From contig CAMVCZ010000016.1 in the NCBI GenBank assembly GCA_947166105.1, positions 1-64,000 of the forward strand: a DNA stretch of 64,000 nucleotides, given 5' to 3'. The position numbers and the translations under genes were made by a program. The first letter of the stretch is position 1. Every line of letters begins with the position of its first letter. Shown one piece after another: positions 62,792-64,000 of the stretch. The stretch is from an uncultured Bacteroidales bacterium (GTDB lineage: Bacteria > Bacteroidota > Bacteroidia > Bacteroidales > F082). The notes beneath the pieces were generated by a model, which saw nothing but the letters and a program-made list of their open reading frames with translations, searched no databases and was not told the origin of the DNA.

Positions 62792-63149
62792 TACTTGTTA
62801 TCGGACGGATATAGTACCAACTTGTTTTCTGGTCGTTTCCAACCCACTTGATTTCGGCACCACCGAAAAAGCAAAATCCCTCGTTAGCGTTGCGCTCTTC
62901 GTTGGTCCAATACCACCTATTGAGCCGTTCGCCCCCGGCCTCAATTAGTGCCGCGTTGATGATATCACCATAGATACACATAATTTGCGCCTGGGCTCGT
63001 GTTGGGAGTTGACCGCTATACTTCTTTGTTGCCTCGTTCCAATCCATTAAGGCCGCGTTTCTGTAAGCGATACAAAAAGCCTCGTTCTTTGTCCTGACAA
63101 TTACGCCCACCGTTGACTTGGTGACGGTTATTTGTTCTTCGTGTTTCAT
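62757..63149 (-). CDS. Hypothetical 130-residue protein
   Basis: A soluble protein (TVGVIVRTKNEAFCIAYRNA, ERLNRWYWTNEERNANEGFC, YYIRPITSI). The YW-TNEE ... YYIRP succession recalls DUF1566-like modules found in phage and Bacteroidota proteins, but the link is weak. It overlaps both neighbours, 4 bases with the upstream gene and 35 with the downstream one. Confidence 0.6.
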   Translation of the reverse strand: MKHEEQITVTKSTVGVIVRTKNEAFCIAYRNAALMDWNEATKKYSGQLPTRAQAQIMCIYGDIINAALIEAGGERLNRWYWTNEERNANEGFCFFGGAEIKWVGNDQKTSWYYIRPITSIENNGKQTICN

Positions 63150-63460
63150 GGCTTTGCCCTTTTCTTTCTCATTTCACGGTCAGGGTAGGTCAGGCGCTTC
63201 TCGCCGTTGAGCTCGTCGAACCGTTCGAGGGTGAGCGTGCCGAAATCTTCAGGAAGTTCCAGTTTCACGCTATCCTTCAGTTCGCGTATATGCCAACCGT
63301 TGCAAGATTCGGTCTTACCTTTGCAGGCATAGTGGATGGATGCCGTTCTCACACCCAGGACTTGGGCGGTGGCGGTTTGTGAGGTTAAGACCCCAATGAG
63401 TTTTTTGTTGGGAGAGAACACGGCAATTCGGCTTGGGGTGTGGCTTACTATCTTTTTCAT
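63146..63460 (-). CDS. Small protein with NUMOD-like DNA-binding module
   Basis: 104 residues. The middle (LIGVLTSQTATAQVLGVRT, IHYACKGKTESCNGWHI) resembles NUMOD1-type modular DNA-binding units. Charged C-terminus. The start is 4 bases from the integrase stop region and the stop overlaps the next gene, so it is cotranscribed with the recombinase. Confidence 0.55.
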   Translation of the reverse strand: MKKIVSHTPSRIAVFSPNKKLIGVLTSQTATAQVLGVRTASIHYACKGKTESCNGWHIRELKDSVKLELPEDFGTLTLERFDELNGEKRLTYPDREMRKKRAKP

Positions 63461-63463
63461 AAT

Positions 63464-64000
63464 TCAAATGTTTGATATGTTGAACTTCGATTTCACATTG
63501 TATCCAGTGGCAACATAGTGGTCTTCGAGCATTTTCACGCTGGTTCCGCCGTGGGAGGCGATTTCAAAATAACTTTCCTTCATTTCCTTGCAGGCCACAG
63601 TGAAAGCCGTGTGTCTGAACATGTAGAGCGTCAGCCCCTTGAACTTCAGCGGCTTTTCCATTTTGTGAAGGAAGGTGTTGATTTGCTCCATGAGCCGGTT
63701 CCATTTGCTGTAATGGCGTTTGTAACTTTCGGGGTTGGTGTAGTCCCAATCGTATTCATTCAAGGCAAACGGGAAAATATAGCCCTTTGAGGATTGGCCT
63801 TTGTATTTCCTGACAATGGCCTTCGCCTTCGCGGTCATAGGTGCTTGGACCACTTCTTTTGCATGGTAGTTCTTTTTCTTCTCCGGCACATACTCAATAA
63901 TGACTGTTCCCTGGTCGTCTACAAGGATATTGTCATATGCCAGTTTCACTGTGTCTATTGGGCGGAGCTTCATTTCGTAGAGGAAAAGCGCGAAATCTCG
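63464..64000 (-). CDS. Tyrosine recombinase, 5' end outside the window
   Basis: The visible C-terminal part covers the catalytic domain: the first catalytic arginine in LYEMKLRPIDTVKLAYD, later GLTLYMFRHTAFT (RHT motif with tyrosine in place of the usual histidine before it), then ASHGGTSVKMLEDHYV with the nucleophile tyrosine. The frame stays open through 64000 (RDFALFLYEMK), so the true start lies beyond the window. It should integrate and excise the element. Confidence 0.85.
   Translation of the reverse strand, partial: RDFALFLYEMKLRPIDTVKLAYDNILVDDQGTVIIEYVPEKKKNYHAKEVVQAPMTAKAKAIVRKYKGQSSKGYIFPFALNEYDWDYTNPESYKRHYSKWNRLMEQINTFLHKMEKPLKFKGLTLYMFRHTAFTVACKEMKESYFEIASHGGTSVKMLEDHYVATGYNVKSKFNISNI

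Larger units (their letters stand above)
58086..64000. mobile_element. Part of an integrative element (left end uncertain, right end outside window)
   Basis: From here rightward the genes are typical of Bacteroidota integrative or mobilizable elements: small helix-turn-helix proteins, a DUF3987 primase/helicase-like protein, a VirE-N/BT4734 primase-like protein, another excisionase-like protein and a tyrosine recombinase. The left boundary is placed near the candidate RNA gene only by gene content; no matching attachment repeats could be identified within the window. Confidence 0.55.

Noticed and set aside
1-64000. tRNA, rRNA genes and CRISPR arrays
   Set aside because: I found no tRNA-like cloverleaf, no rRNA core sequence and no regularly spaced repeat array by eye; a dedicated search (tRNAscan-SE, Infernal, CRISPR finder) would settle it.

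Overview
The window looks like a piece of a chromosome from the order Bacteroidales (phylum Bacteroidota). Several things seen in the sequence support this. Secreted proteins end in type IX secretion (T9SS) type A sorting domains. Promoters follow the Bacteroidota pattern of a -33 TTG, about 19-21 bases, and a -7 box close to TAnnTTTG. Shine-Dalgarno sites are scarce, and ribosomal proteins S14 and L36 are the zinc-less forms. No rRNA, tRNA or CRISPR array was recognised.

Left part (1-26,400): mostly minus-strand housekeeping and cell-surface genes. There are two tandem T9SS-exported paralogues, a broken lipoprotein gene with a G7 tract at the lesion, an MFS transporter, a two-domain M16 zinc protease next to rsmG, a glucosaminidase with LysM repeats, an AAA ATPase of the AAA_14/DUF4143 type behind a double palindrome, a 1610-residue fibronectin-type adhesin-like protein, uvrA, a lytic transglycosylase, rfbC and lpdA. 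Two orphan C-terminal membrane-anchor tails mark eroded genes.

Centre (26,500-44,180): one intact translation supercluster, rpsL-rpsG-fusA-rpsJ-(S10/spc/alpha ribosomal genes)-secY-infA-rpmJ-rpsM-rpsK-rpsD-rpoA-rplQ, all on the plus strand. It has a long leader before rpsL and a second promoter between secY and infA. No map gene sits between secY and infA. A terminator follows rplQ.

Right part (44,180-57,850): an accessory region. It holds an ATPase/nuclease-fold gene bracketed by 46-base palindromic direct repeats, a decayed gene fragment, a WYL-domain regulator, and an AT-rich two-gene operon (HEPN-like protein plus a giant protein with two P-loop NTPase domains) that looks like a conflict or defence system. 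Next come two tandem DUF1232 membrane-protein genes, each preceded by an RNA leader with the same pseudoknot-like layout but different stem sequences, and then several small orphan genes. Three promoters in this region share a 29-base element at constant spacing from the -33 and -7 boxes. Three copies of GGTTCC-N8-GGAACC (one slightly degenerate) surround the DUF1232 genes.

Right end (about 58,000-64,000): part of an integrative element. It has small helix-turn-helix proteins, a DUF3987 primase/helicase-like protein, an iteron-like cluster of TTATTACA motifs, a BT4734/VirE-N-type primase-like protein, and a tyrosine recombinase cut by the window edge. A candidate small RNA gene lies near its left side.

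The best candidates for something undescribed are the paired RNA leaders before the DUF1232 genes, the HEPN-like/dual-NTPase operon, the palindrome-associated ATPase units, and the shared 29-base promoter element.
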